DNA of 64,000 nucleotides from positions 19,481 through 83,480 of the forward strand of contig MNTU01000037.1 of assembly GCA_001917125.1 (NCBI GenBank), read 5' to 3'. A program made the position numbers and the translations under genes. Below are positions 41,628 through 49,260 of this stretch, one piece after another (within the stretch, counting starts at the first letter, position 1; each line of letters opens with the position of its first letter). A model generated the notes under the pieces. That model saw only the letters and a program-made list of their open reading frames with translations. It was not told the DNA's origin and made no database searches. Source of the stretch: Azospirillum sp. 47_25 (GTDB lineage Bacteria > Pseudomonadota > Alphaproteobacteria > RF32 > CAG-239).

Positions 41628-41888
41628 ATGAAAAAAATATTTTTGTTTATAATCGGATTTTTTTTAATACCCACTATTCTGGGCTCTACAACAGCCTACT
41701 TGTTTAACCCAGAAAATTACGAAACGTATGTAGGCTTTTGGGGAAGTATTTATCTATTGATTTATATAATTTTTCCCTTTATCTTTCGCGGAAAAATAAA
41801 ACAATCCATCAATAAATACATTTTCTACGCTGTCATATATACTCTGCTGTTTTTAATATTTTGCCTACTTCTAATTTACTTTAATTAA
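41628..41888 (+). CDS. small predicted membrane protein
   Basis: 86 residues with three hydrophobic segments (residues 3-24, 38-57, 65-85) and short charged loops (RGKIKQSINK). Not recognised. GAGG lies 6-7 bases before the ATG. It ends just before the conserved block next to the att copy at 42070. Position at the end of a mobile unit suggests cargo; function unknown. Confidence 0.6.
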   Translation: MKKIFLFIIGFFLIPTILGSTTAYLFNPENYETYVGFWGSIYLLIYIIFPFIFRGKIKQSINKYIFYAVIYTLLFLIFCLLLIYFN

Positions 41889-41904
41889 TAAACATATCCC
41901 AAGA

Positions 41905-42069
41905 ACAAACGGGATTCTGACTAACTTAACTGCTTATAAAATAAGGAAACTTGAAAAGAAGAGCCGTGTAACTATCCAAAAACAGCTCTGATAACCGCAC
42001 CTCACACGGGCTCGATTAAGCGCTTGTTTTATAAAGAAAAAAGACGCTTTTCAGCGTCTTTATTTTGAT
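41905..42069 (-). repeat. conserved att-proximal block, copy 1
   Basis: About 160 bp nearly identical to 44650-44811 over its first two thirds and related to 61530-61692. It holds a long-range hairpin GAGCC-GTGT ... ACACGGGCTC (about 41962-42013) and, at 42041-42060, the perfect stem AAGACGCT-TTTC-AGCGTCTT, the same terminator as follows tRNA-Trp. It probably belongs to the end of each mobile unit. Confidence 0.75.
42041..42060 (-). terminator. duplicated tRNA-Trp terminator
   Basis: AAGACGCT-TTTC-AGCGTCTT, the same hairpin as at 61664-61683 after the real tRNA; the T run is on the minus-strand side. Confidence 0.75.
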
Positions 42070-42100
42070 TGGCAGGGGAAACAAGACAATCCACGGACTA
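42070..42100 (-). repeat. att-like copy of tRNA-Trp end
   Basis: TGGCAGGGG equals the tRNA 3' end; then AAACAAGA and the flank CAATCCACGGACTA shared with the other copies. The stop codon of the adjacent ATPase gene lies inside this flank (42098-42100). Confidence 0.7.
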
Positions 42101-43678
42101 TATCGCAATACTTCTTTTACGCTTAGCAAACAATGGATGAATAACAAAATAAATATCATCATCAAAGTCAAGTTGTGAAAGTTTAGGTTTATCTGCATTC
42201 GAATACAATGTTGTTCCATCAGGAAATTCTATTCCTACGACCCCAATAGTGAATAATGTATTTACTAACGTTTTAATATTAACATTTACACAGTTATCAT
42301 TATCTATGTTACACTCTAAAAATGACACAACAATCGGATCATCTTGGTTCTCAATCGCAGAATTAAGCAGTGAATCTAATACTGTTTGATAATTATCCTT
42401 AATGTTAAAATAATTAAATCTATTTCCTAAAGATCTTATTGCTTTTATATAACACTCTACATTAGGGTACAACGTATGCCACTCATGTTTAAGAGCCGTT
42501 AATCTTTCATCACAATATAGCTTTTCTGCATTGATAATATCTAATGGCGTAATAGAAGTCCTGCCATCAGCTTGTTTGATACACTGATTAACAAAGCTAA
42601 TAACATCCCGAGGACGCATCATTGTTCTTTCTAAAATATAGTTATAACCTTCTGTTTCAGAAATAAAACAATCGAATATATGTTTAAATGATATTTTTGA
42701 ATTCTTTTTATATTTGAATTCAAACATATACTGAAGTCTTTTATCAATTAAATTTGTCAGCGTCGTTGGACTCCAATTTAATTTTATTGTATAGGATTCA
42801 TCTTTTTCATTCTGTCTGTTTGAGACCTCCACAGTTTTAGACAGCAAATCGTTTCTCATCGCAATTAATATTTTTAAACTTGGAATACCAATAAAAAAAC
42901 GAATAGTATCTAATAATGAATTAATTAATTTATATTTCGATTCCTCATCAGTCCAATTTTCATCAAGATTATCAATTGTTACAAGAATTTTTTTCTGCTT
43001 ATTATTTTCAAAATAATCTTTCAATATAGATATCAAATTTTTTAATTGATTTATCTGGGTTTTGCTTACATATTGACTAGTCTTAGATTGAATTTCTTTT
43101 TTCTGAGATTCAGAAAGGGTACTCGCTATTTTTGCAAAATTTTTAAATCCCATCTCGGCTTCTAACTTAGATTCAAGCTGATCCGTTATTTTTTCTTTTG
43201 TACCTTCTGCAAAAAAAACATCATCATATTGTTTTACATAATTTTTTAATTGTTTTATTCTCTCAGAATCGCTTCCAAATTTGCATAGCTCCATAAGATA
43301 ATTCTTATTATAATATTTGAAATAATTTTTCACTATACTTGAAAGTATTTCATGTAACCACAAAAATTTATAAAAGACCTCAAGATTAATTTTCTCTTCT
43401 TTAAGTTGACGTATAAAAGGGACATTATCAATATATTGCAATACAAAAACATTGGGTTTAATATCAACTACAACATCTGCTTCTTCTTTTGCTTTATTTA
43501 ATAAGGCAGTTTTACCAGCCCCCGTTCTTCCTAAAATAATCATTTTTCTATTTTCATAGTTTTTTATTTCGTTGTATTCAGCAGTCTCAATAAAACAGTT
43601 ATCTAAAAAGTCCTGATCAGCTTCAGCACTTAGATTTCCAATCTCCATATCTCTACGAAAAATGATTTCATCAGTCAT
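42098..43678 (-). CDS. P-loop ATPase, possibly Sll1717-like, candidate defence protein
   Basis: About 526 residues with Walker A GRTGAGKTALLNKAKEE (about residue 45) and Walker B ILVTIDNLDENWTDE (about residue 230). The middle is a long helical region, and a later section has MMRPRDVISFVNQCIKQAD, resembling a sensor/arginine element of STAND- or KAP-like ATPases. The layout recalls the Sll1717-type P-loop family, but this is a resemblance only. The ATG at 43678 is preferred over a TTG at 43702. It fills most of a 2.7-kb mobile unit, which suggests a cargo (perhaps anti-phage) role. Confidence 0.7.
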   Translation of the reverse strand: MTDEIIFRRDMEIGNLSAEADQDFLDNCFIETAEYNEIKNYENRKMIILGRTGAGKTALLNKAKEEADVVVDIKPNVFVLQYIDNVPFIRQLKEEKINLEVFYKFLWLHEILSSIVKNYFKYYNKNYLMELCKFGSDSERIKQLKNYVKQYDDVFFAEGTKEKITDQLESKLEAEMGFKNFAKIASTLSESQKKEIQSKTSQYVSKTQINQLKNLISILKDYFENNKQKKILVTIDNLDENWTDEESKYKLINSLLDTIRFFIGIPSLKILIAMRNDLLSKTVEVSNRQNEKDESYTIKLNWSPTTLTNLIDKRLQYMFEFKYKKNSKISFKHIFDCFISETEGYNYILERTMMRPRDVISFVNQCIKQADGRTSITPLDIINAEKLYCDERLTALKHEWHTLYPNVECYIKAIRSLGNRFNYFNIKDNYQTVLDSLLNSAIENQDDPIVVSFLECNIDNDNCVNVNIKTLVNTLFTIGVVGIEFPDGTTLYSNADKPKLSQLDFDDDIYFVIHPLFAKRKRSIAI

Positions 43679-43786
43679 TACACGGTCTCTCTCTAAAAAC
43701 AATTATATAAAAAGTATACAACTATTAATCTTAGAGTAAAAATAAAAAAGCCAATTATCCTACACATGATAAAACATCACATCGTT

Positions 43787-44072
43787 ACCATCTCAAACTC
43801 TTCCAAATTCTCTACAGCAACTTGAGGTCAGTCTTGATAATTTTTGCACACAATTAGTCTGTCAAATAGAGCTTTGAGTTTGTATTCCAGCCTTTTGCCA
43901 TTAAGTTTACAATCCGTAAGAAATAATCGCAATAACTGATTTTGCTTGTCCGGAGCTGCTTTATCAAAGATATTAGAAATATTTACAGTTGTTAAAATAA
44001 CCTTCTCAACCGTTTTTTTCATATCTGTATCTATCGTCTTGTATTTTTCCGCAGTTGCTTTTTTCGCAAAAT
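43787..44072 (-). pseudogene. 3' remnant of a large serine recombinase gene
   Basis: This segment is closely similar to the last part of the recombinase gene at 45996-47587 (from TAEKYKTIDTDMKK to the end), then similarity stops sharply at 44072. The copy keeps seven A in the ATGAAAAAAACGG run, so its frame is open there, but a Trp codon has become TGA at 43828 (KNYQD then stop). No catalytic domain is present. An upstream ATG gives an 86-residue open frame that is probably not functional. It shows that another recombinase-bearing element was once inserted here. Confidence 0.85.
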
Positions 44073-44106
44073 ATGTTATTATATACAAAATTTCAGAAGT
44101 ATTAAA

Positions 44107-44643
44107 ATGACAAAACTATACCACTACATCACCAAAGGAAACACAGCGTTACAGGACGGCATATTATCATTTGCAAAAAATCCTAATGCCGATTTAAGTT
44201 ATTACTACAAACGCACCGGCGGCGAAACATCCCACTCTGGAATTGTCAAATGGATGGAAAATTGTCTTGAAGGGCGTAGCCGTGCCATTCGTGGTTTTTC
44301 CGAGCCCATTCAATGGACTGAAAAAAGCATCAATATGTTCAAACCTTTTATAGAGAATGCGGACTTATTCTCTATTGATTTAGATGCTCTACAAAAAGAC
44401 GGATTAATTGAAGCTGTTTACGTTTCCCCGGCACTCCGTCCCAACTTGAACAAAGATTTACCACAAGATGTTGATGAACGTATGGTAAAATTGGCTTCAA
44501 TTAACGATATTGACACTTCTCCGGTAGATTGGTCTGTTTGTGATGAAAAATTAGGCTTACGCTTTTCTGTCGTTTCATACTATCTGATTGTCATCAAAGG
44601 CGGCATAATTCCTCCCCAATACATTACCTTAGAATCAAAATAA
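44107..44643 (+). CDS. hypothetical protein, possible ADP-ribosyltransferase-like fold
   Basis: 178 residues, not firmly recognised. The opening LYHYITKGNTALQDGILSF, followed by a GRSRAIRGFSEPIQW segment and a late ISDV-like YVSPALRPNLNKDL, loosely recalls ART-fold proteins that begin with a Tyr-His-Tyr motif; no catalytic Glu can be named. It lies beside the ATPase in the same mobile unit but on the other strand. A stand-alone effector or toxin is possible, and equally another unknown cargo protein. Confidence 0.6.
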   Translation: MTKLYHYITKGNTALQDGILSFAKNPNADLSYYYKRTGGETSHSGIVKWMENCLEGRSRAIRGFSEPIQWTEKSINMFKPFIENADLFSIDLDALQKDGLIEAVYVSPALRPNLNKDLPQDVDERMVKLASINDIDTSPVDWSVCDEKLGLRFSVVSYYLIVIKGGIIPPQYITLESK

Positions 44644-44649
44644 TTCCCC

Positions 44650-44811
44650 AAAAGCTATAAGATTCCAACCAACTTAACTGCTTATAAAATAAGGAAACTT
44701 GAAAAGAAGAGTCGTGTAACTATCCAAAAACAGCTCTGATAACCGCACCTTACACGGGCTCGGTAACTGCTTGAAATATAAAAAAACCGCCCTGACGGAC
44801 GGTTTTTTTAT
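44650..44811 (-). repeat. conserved att-proximal block, copy 2
   Basis: Long run of near identity with 41905-42020 (for example CTGCTTATAAAATAAGGAAA and CAGCTCTGATAACCGCACC), with hairpin AGTCGTGTAA ... TTACACGGGCT. The terminator hairpin is different here (AACCGCCCTGACGGACGGTT at 44787-44807) from copy 1, so the terminator module has been exchanged. The rest of the 44644-44968 gap shows no gene. Confidence 0.75.
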
Positions 44812-44840
44812 TGGCAGGGGCAGTAAGACAATACACGGAC
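44812..44840 (-). repeat. att-like copy of tRNA-Trp end, best match
   Basis: TGGCAGGGGCAGTAAGA is identical over 17 bases to the 3' end of tRNA-Trp (CCA, acceptor stem, T-stem strand). It then departs into CAATACACGGACT, the flank shared with other copies. It marks the left limit of the 16.9-kb unit. Confidence 0.82.
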
Positions 44841-44968
44841 TAATTTTATCTAAAAAAAAACGGTAAACACAAAAAATCGTGCATCAAGAAACTTACAAAA
44901 TAAAAATTGTTTGCAATCTTTTTCTATATAAGGTTAAATAATAGAAAATTGAAATTAAGGCAATATAA

Positions 44969-45988
44969 ATGAGACGACATAAAATTAATCAGTTAAACAG
45001 AATTTATATACATCATGAACGGAAAGAGAGCCTTTCTGATTTGTGTGTTAAATATATTCCATTGTTTCTTGGCTGTTTTTTGTTTATGTCTTTTTTATTT
45101 AACTTAGGATATTTTATTCCTTCTTCTCATCAATACATAACCTTTTTATCCTACGCTGATTATTTTGAAGGAACTATGCCCTTTATTGTAATACACGTTA
45201 TATTGGCAACATTTGTATTCACTCAACCATTTACATGGCTTCCAAAACTAGTTGAAGACTTTGAAGTATATATTAAGGCTTCTCGTAAAAAAGATTGTTT
45301 ACACCAAATTATATACAAAAAGATAAAATTTGAAAGCTTTATTGGTTATAATATTCAGCAAATCATTTCTAACAGCGTAATACAAGATGAATATTACCAT
45401 GACCCTATAAAACAGTATGAAAAAGAACAAGAATTGCGTAAACAGCAGGCAAAAGATAATATCGGCAAAAGAAGAAAATTGAAAAAAATAATAGTAAAAA
45501 TAAAAAAAATATTTAAACCCATAAAGAAAATTTTATCGCTGATTTTATTTATGGCAGTTCATCTAGCTATTTTCCTTTTTATTATGTTTTTCATATGTTT
45601 TTCTGTTTTAGGATGCGTCATATTTTACATATTGATTATTAATTATTTATCAGAAAACATATCATCAATTTATGTAAAAGCTTTCAATATAGTATTAACA
45701 GGTCTATACATATATGCAATTTACCAGTTTTTCCTCAACGAAAATAAACTAAAAACATATCATCTTGTAATCATTATTCTATGTTTCTACGCTCCCCTTT
45801 TAGGCGAATTAAAATTCTTATATGATTGGAAACACCCAGAATTAGAGGTTTTAAATACTGAAACAAATAAAAAAAATTATCTGATTAGAGCTATTTCTAA
45901 TGGATATTTTGTAAAAGATTCCAATACTATGTTATATTTACCTAAAGATAATATACAAAACATAAGCTTAGAAATAAAAAGTATGTAA
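44969..45988 (+). CDS. hypothetical polytopic membrane protein
   Basis: 339 residues, not recognised. Hydrophobic segments at about residues 28-50, 68-92, 185-222, 236-250 and 258-275, with a strongly basic cytoplasmic stretch in between (GKRRKLKKIIVKIKKIFK). AAGG ribosome site before the ATG. First gene of the large mobile unit; it converges with the recombinase, their stops lying 8 bp apart. Function unknown; membrane cargo genes next to integrases are often immunity or exclusion factors, but nothing specific shows this. Confidence 0.65.
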   Translation: MRRHKINQLNRIYIHHERKESLSDLCVKYIPLFLGCFLFMSFLFNLGYFIPSSHQYITFLSYADYFEGTMPFIVIHVILATFVFTQPFTWLPKLVEDFEVYIKASRKKDCLHQIIYKKIKFESFIGYNIQQIISNSVIQDEYYHDPIKQYEKEQELRKQQAKDNIGKRRKLKKIIVKIKKIFKPIKKILSLILFMAVHLAIFLFIMFFICFSVLGCVIFYILIINYLSENISSIYVKAFNIVLTGLYIYAIYQFFLNENKLKTYHLVIIILCFYAPLLGELKFLYDWKHPELEVLNTETNKKNYLIRAISNGYFVKDSNTMLYLPKDNIQNISLEIKSM

Positions 45989-45995
45989 ATAACCT

Positions 45996-46231
45996 CTACA
46001 CCTCAACCTTTTCAAACTCCTCGAGATTATCAATAGCTACCTGAGACCAGTCTTGATAATTTTTGCAAGCAATCAACTTGTCAAACGGAGTTTTGAGTTT
46101 GTATTCCAATCGTTTGCCATTGAGTTGGCAGTCTGTAATAAGCAATCGCAATAACTGATTTTGCTTGTCCGGTGTTGCCTTATCAAAGATATTAGAGATA
46201 TTTACAGTTGTTGAAATAACCTTCTCAACCG
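45996..46231 (-). pseudogene. out-of-frame C-terminal part of the serine recombinase
   Basis: After the run of six A near 46235, the -1 frame continues TVEKVISTTVNISNIFDKAT and on to IDNLEEFEKVEV and a TAG at 45996. It is the natural C-terminus, as shown by the continuous frame in the partial copy at 43787-44072. It is readable only if a -1 shift, transcript slippage or sequencing correction restores one A. Confidence 0.8.
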
Positions 46232-47587
46232 TTTTTTCATATCTGTATCAATCGTTTTGTATTTTTCCGCAGTTGCTTTTAGTTCTTCCATTTCTTTGTC
46301 AATCGCTGCTTTCTTGGTTTCATAAGTAGATTGAGGCAATTTTCCCTCAAGATAAAAATCTAGCAGATTATCTTCTTTAACTTTCAATTCGTTAATTTTG
46401 TTTGTAATCTTAGCTTTAAACATCGCATTAAATTGAGATGTATCGTTGAGATTTTTCAAAAGTTGATTCTTCAGGACTTCTTGCAAAGGCAAAGGAAGCG
46501 TTAATTTATCAAGCACCTCTGTTTTTAATTGCTCAACAATGTCTTTTTCATTAACAACACCTTGATGACAAATTTCTTTAGAGTGTCCACATCTCAGATA
46601 AACATACTCGCGACCGCTTCTTTTAATTTTCTTTTCCGGAGTTATTAAACAACCGCATTCTTTACAGCGTATCATCTTTCTGAATGTATAAGAATTTTTA
46701 GCAATCTCCTTAATGTTGGTTCTGTTGTGTGTTCCGTTTTTTACAAAAACTTCCTGAACTTTGTTAAACAATTCTTTTGATACAAGCTGCTCGTATATAT
46801 GCGGTATAAGCTCACCCTTAACACACATCTCGCCATAATAAAAAGGATTCGTCAGTATTTCATATACAGTGTTTCGGGTAACAAAACAGCCTTTCTTTTT
46901 TTTAACTCTGGTATATAGACCTAATTCTTTAGCCAAACACCAAACAGATTTGATAGTATGCAGTCCTGTTGCATATTCCTGATATAAACGTTTTATTATC
47001 GGTGCCCGAACCGGATCCACAACTATTATTGATTTATTATCGTCATCTTTTTTATTCAGATATCCCAAAGGTGCTGTTCCCTGCCATTTCCCTAAAGACC
47101 AATTTTTAGCGAGACTTGCCTTAACCTTATCTGTTTGCGAGTTAACCTGCGCATTAGCAAACATAACAAACATATTCCAAAAGGTTAATTCGGTTGCCGC
47201 GGAATCTTTTGTAATAATCAATCGCTCTTTTATAAAATGTATTTCTACTTTTCCTGATCTTCGAAGACTTTCAACATAATATGAATCTTCCGGCAAACGT
47301 TGCAATCTATCAACATAAGCAACTACAATAGCAACCTTGCCCTCACATTTGGCTGCAAAATTTATCATCTCATGAAATACCGCACGGTCACCATGTGTTG
47401 AACTCTCATCAATACTGTATCTGGCAATAACCTTTAACCCATTTTCTTTGCAATATTGGGTTGTATTTTCTTCTTGAACTTCTAAGGATATACCCTCATC
47501 TTTTTGTCTCTTACTTGATACACGGGCAAATATAATGGCTTGAGTACATTTTAGAGAAACAGCTCTTTTCTGATATTTCTTTCTCAT
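46202..47587 (-). CDS. large serine recombinase (integrase), frame broken near the end
   Basis: 461 residues in the open frame. N-terminal resolvase domain with catalytic Ser24 in AIIFARVSSKRQ and the Arg-bearing YVDRLQRLPED; recombinase domain from about residue 160 (GKWQGTAPLGYL); zinc ribbon IRCKECGCLITPEKK ... LRCGHSKEICH (about residues 315-345); then a coiled coil. It is the probable integrase of the element. The last about 78 residues lie in the -1 frame because the ATGAAAAAACGG run has six A where the partial copy at 43787 has seven. It follows the gene at 47591 after 3 bp, so both are co-transcribed. Confidence 0.88.
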   Translation of the reverse strand: MRKKYQKRAVSLKCTQAIIFARVSSKRQKDEGISLEVQEENTTQYCKENGLKVIARYSIDESSTHGDRAVFHEMINFAAKCEGKVAIVVAYVDRLQRLPEDSYYVESLRRSGKVEIHFIKERLIITKDSAATELTFWNMFVMFANAQVNSQTDKVKASLAKNWSLGKWQGTAPLGYLNKKDDDNKSIIVVDPVRAPIIKRLYQEYATGLHTIKSVWCLAKELGLYTRVKKKKGCFVTRNTVYEILTNPFYYGEMCVKGELIPHIYEQLVSKELFNKVQEVFVKNGTHNRTNIKEIAKNSYTFRKMIRCKECGCLITPEKKIKRSGREYVYLRCGHSKEICHQGVVNEKDIVEQLKTEVLDKLTLPLPLQEVLKNQLLKNLNDTSQFNAMFKAKITNKINELKVKEDNLLDFYLEGKLPQSTYETKKAAIDKEMEELKATAEKYKTIDTDMKKRLRRLFQQL

Positions 47588-47590
47588 GGC

Positions 47591-48082
47591 TTAATACTCC
47601 TCATCTTCATCATCAAAATTGTCATTTTCTGCGTAAAAATCGTCTGCACTCATAGTTTCGATAAAGTTTCCGGTTTGGTTGTCATGGATTTTTACAACAG
47701 TCCAAGAAGGATCCGATATGTCAAAATCAATGTTAATATCATCGGAACCTTCAAAAACTGCCGCACCATGCGAATAAATATCTGAGTATTCTTTTGCAAA
47801 ATGGTTTTCAATTTCTGATGTTAGACGACAAACGCAAACCATGCCGGAATCAGCGCAAAATTCTTTATGGATAATATAGCTGCCATAAATTTTATTATTC
47901 CAATCGCCCAAACCGGTATCACAAACATAAGCCGGAAAACCTGTTAAATTCGTCAAAGCCTTAGAAACAGCTTCATTAAATGCTTTCGGGCTGTCATCTA
48001 AAAATTTACAACATTCGTCCCAGGTCTTATTATCCAAGATATAGCAAGGATCTGTAATGACATATTTTACAAGTAGACTCAT
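47591..48082 (-). CDS. acidic hypothetical protein in the recombinase operon
   Basis: 163 residues, not recognised. N-terminal YVITDPCYILDNKTWDECC motif of a type seen in scattered mobile-element proteins, and a very acidic C-terminus (AENDNFDDEDEEY). GGAG nine bases before the ATG. It ends 3 bp before the recombinase start, so the two are translated from one mRNA. The charge would fit a DNA-mimic or a recombinase partner such as a directionality factor, but this is speculation from position. Confidence 0.7.
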   Translation of the reverse strand: MSLLVKYVITDPCYILDNKTWDECCKFLDDSPKAFNEAVSKALTNLTGFPAYVCDTGLGDWNNKIYGSYIIHKEFCADSGMVCVCRLTSEIENHFAKEYSDIYSHGAAVFEGSDDINIDFDISDPSWTVVKIHDNQTGNFIETMSADDFYAENDNFDDEDEEY

Positions 48083-48182
48083 TTTTATTACTCCATTGTT
48101 TTTACAGTATATTTATTATGTCGTGTTAAAATGGGAATGTACGCAAAAAAATGAGCCCGTTTGTAACTTTTTTACTAATATT

Positions 48183-48665
48183 TTACTGATTTTTCAAAAT
48201 GTTAACTTTGATGGTTTCTTGCATTTGAGCTATATATATCTTATCAGCTAAGTCTTGCAATTCTTTCTCAGGTATAACATTGTGATATTTACATTTCAAA
48301 ATTACCAAATGCAGCCTAACTATTTCAGACATTGGAGTTTGAGAGTTGTATATCAATGCTTCTTTATAAAAATGAAGACTAACTTTTCCTGCTTTAATTA
48401 GATTTTCAAATAACTCAATGCATTCTGTATTAAACGGTAAATCCTCAATACTATAAAACACTACATTTATATGTTCACTTGGGATAGTCGCAATATCTGC
48501 AAGTAGATTTTTAATGTAATGTGTATTTTTACGTCTTACACAAATAGAATATTCTTTAATTATAGATAATTTGTTATCACAACAATAGTTTATCAGTTTG
48601 TCAATTTTAGTATCAATATTAGAATTTTGAGTGTTTACTCTTGTGAAAATTATAGCATTTGTCAT
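48183..48665 (-). CDS. recombinase-like protein lacking the catalytic serine
   Basis: 160 residues that align with the N-terminal resolvase domain of the neighbouring recombinase: NAIIFTRVNTQN against QAIIFARVSSKR, YCCDNKLSIIKEYSI against YCKENGLKVIARYSI, and AGKVSLHFYKEALIY against SGKVEIHFIKERLII. The catalytic Ser is Asn and the DRLQR arginines are replaced (IEDLPFN). No recombinase or zinc domain follows. The ATG at 48665 has AAAGGAAAA upstream. Likely a catalytically dead regulator or a decayed paralogue; the intact frame and ribosome site favour a kept function. Confidence 0.72.
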   Translation of the reverse strand: MTNAIIFTRVNTQNSNIDTKIDKLINYCCDNKLSIIKEYSICVRRKNTHYIKNLLADIATIPSEHINVVFYSIEDLPFNTECIELFENLIKAGKVSLHFYKEALIYNSQTPMSEIVRLHLVILKCKYHNVIPEKELQDLADKIYIAQMQETIKVNILKNQ

Positions 48666-48813
48666 TTTAAATTTTCCTTTTATTATTAAAAACAATTTTG
48701 TAGTCGTGTTTGAAAACAAATGTAAAACAGATTTTGAAAATATTTTTTACTTATTTTTCAAAGTATTAAACTGATTTGCAAAATAAATAAGATTGAATGT
48801 CAACTTCTTTACC

Positions 48814-49002
48814 TTAAGGGAAACAGGTTGTTTTTAAAGTTTGTGACGTTAACGACAATTTATTTTCTTGTTCCAAAACAGCTTCAACCGCAATTTTATA
48901 AAAGTTTATAAGATTATCCGTCATTTCGTTTAACTCAATATCCGTAACATCGGGATAGAGAATTGATAACTCGTCTTTGAGTTGGTTGTATGTATCAGTC
49001 AT
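48814..49002 (-). CDS. small hypothetical protein
   Basis: 62 residues (TDTYNQLKDELSILYPDVTD and following), acidic and helical. No ribosome site is seen before the ATG and a repeat copy (48836-48867) lies within its last codons, so it may not be translated. The 258 bp upstream (49003-49260) are AT-rich, hold the divergent start regions of this gene and the MTase gene, and show no other feature. Confidence 0.35.
   Translation of the reverse strand: MTDTYNQLKDELSILYPDVTDIELNEMTDNLINFYKIAVEAVLEQENKLSLTSQTLKTTCFP
48836..48867 (+). repeat. dispersed ~30-bp repeat, copy 1
   Basis: AAGTTTGTGACGTTAACGAC continuing into AATTTATTTT; related copies at 56514, 57833 and 61447. The centre GACGTTAACGAC is close to a palindrome. 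Found only in the island. Confidence 0.6.
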
Positions 49003-49260
49003 ATATTATAGAAGTATATGACTTGGCTTTTTCTACTAAATTTTTTGAGATGAATTTTCCAAATAGTATATTTTTTTGTTTTTAACTATGGTTTTTGATT
49101 AAAATGTTAATATTTTTAGTATAAGTTTTTAAAATTAGTTTACAAAACATGTATAATGACATACAAAGTAACAAAAGATACATTCGAACAAAAATGGAAC
49201 GTTTAATGAAATTTTAAAAAATATGTTTTTATATTATATATATTCGCGGTATGAGGGAAA

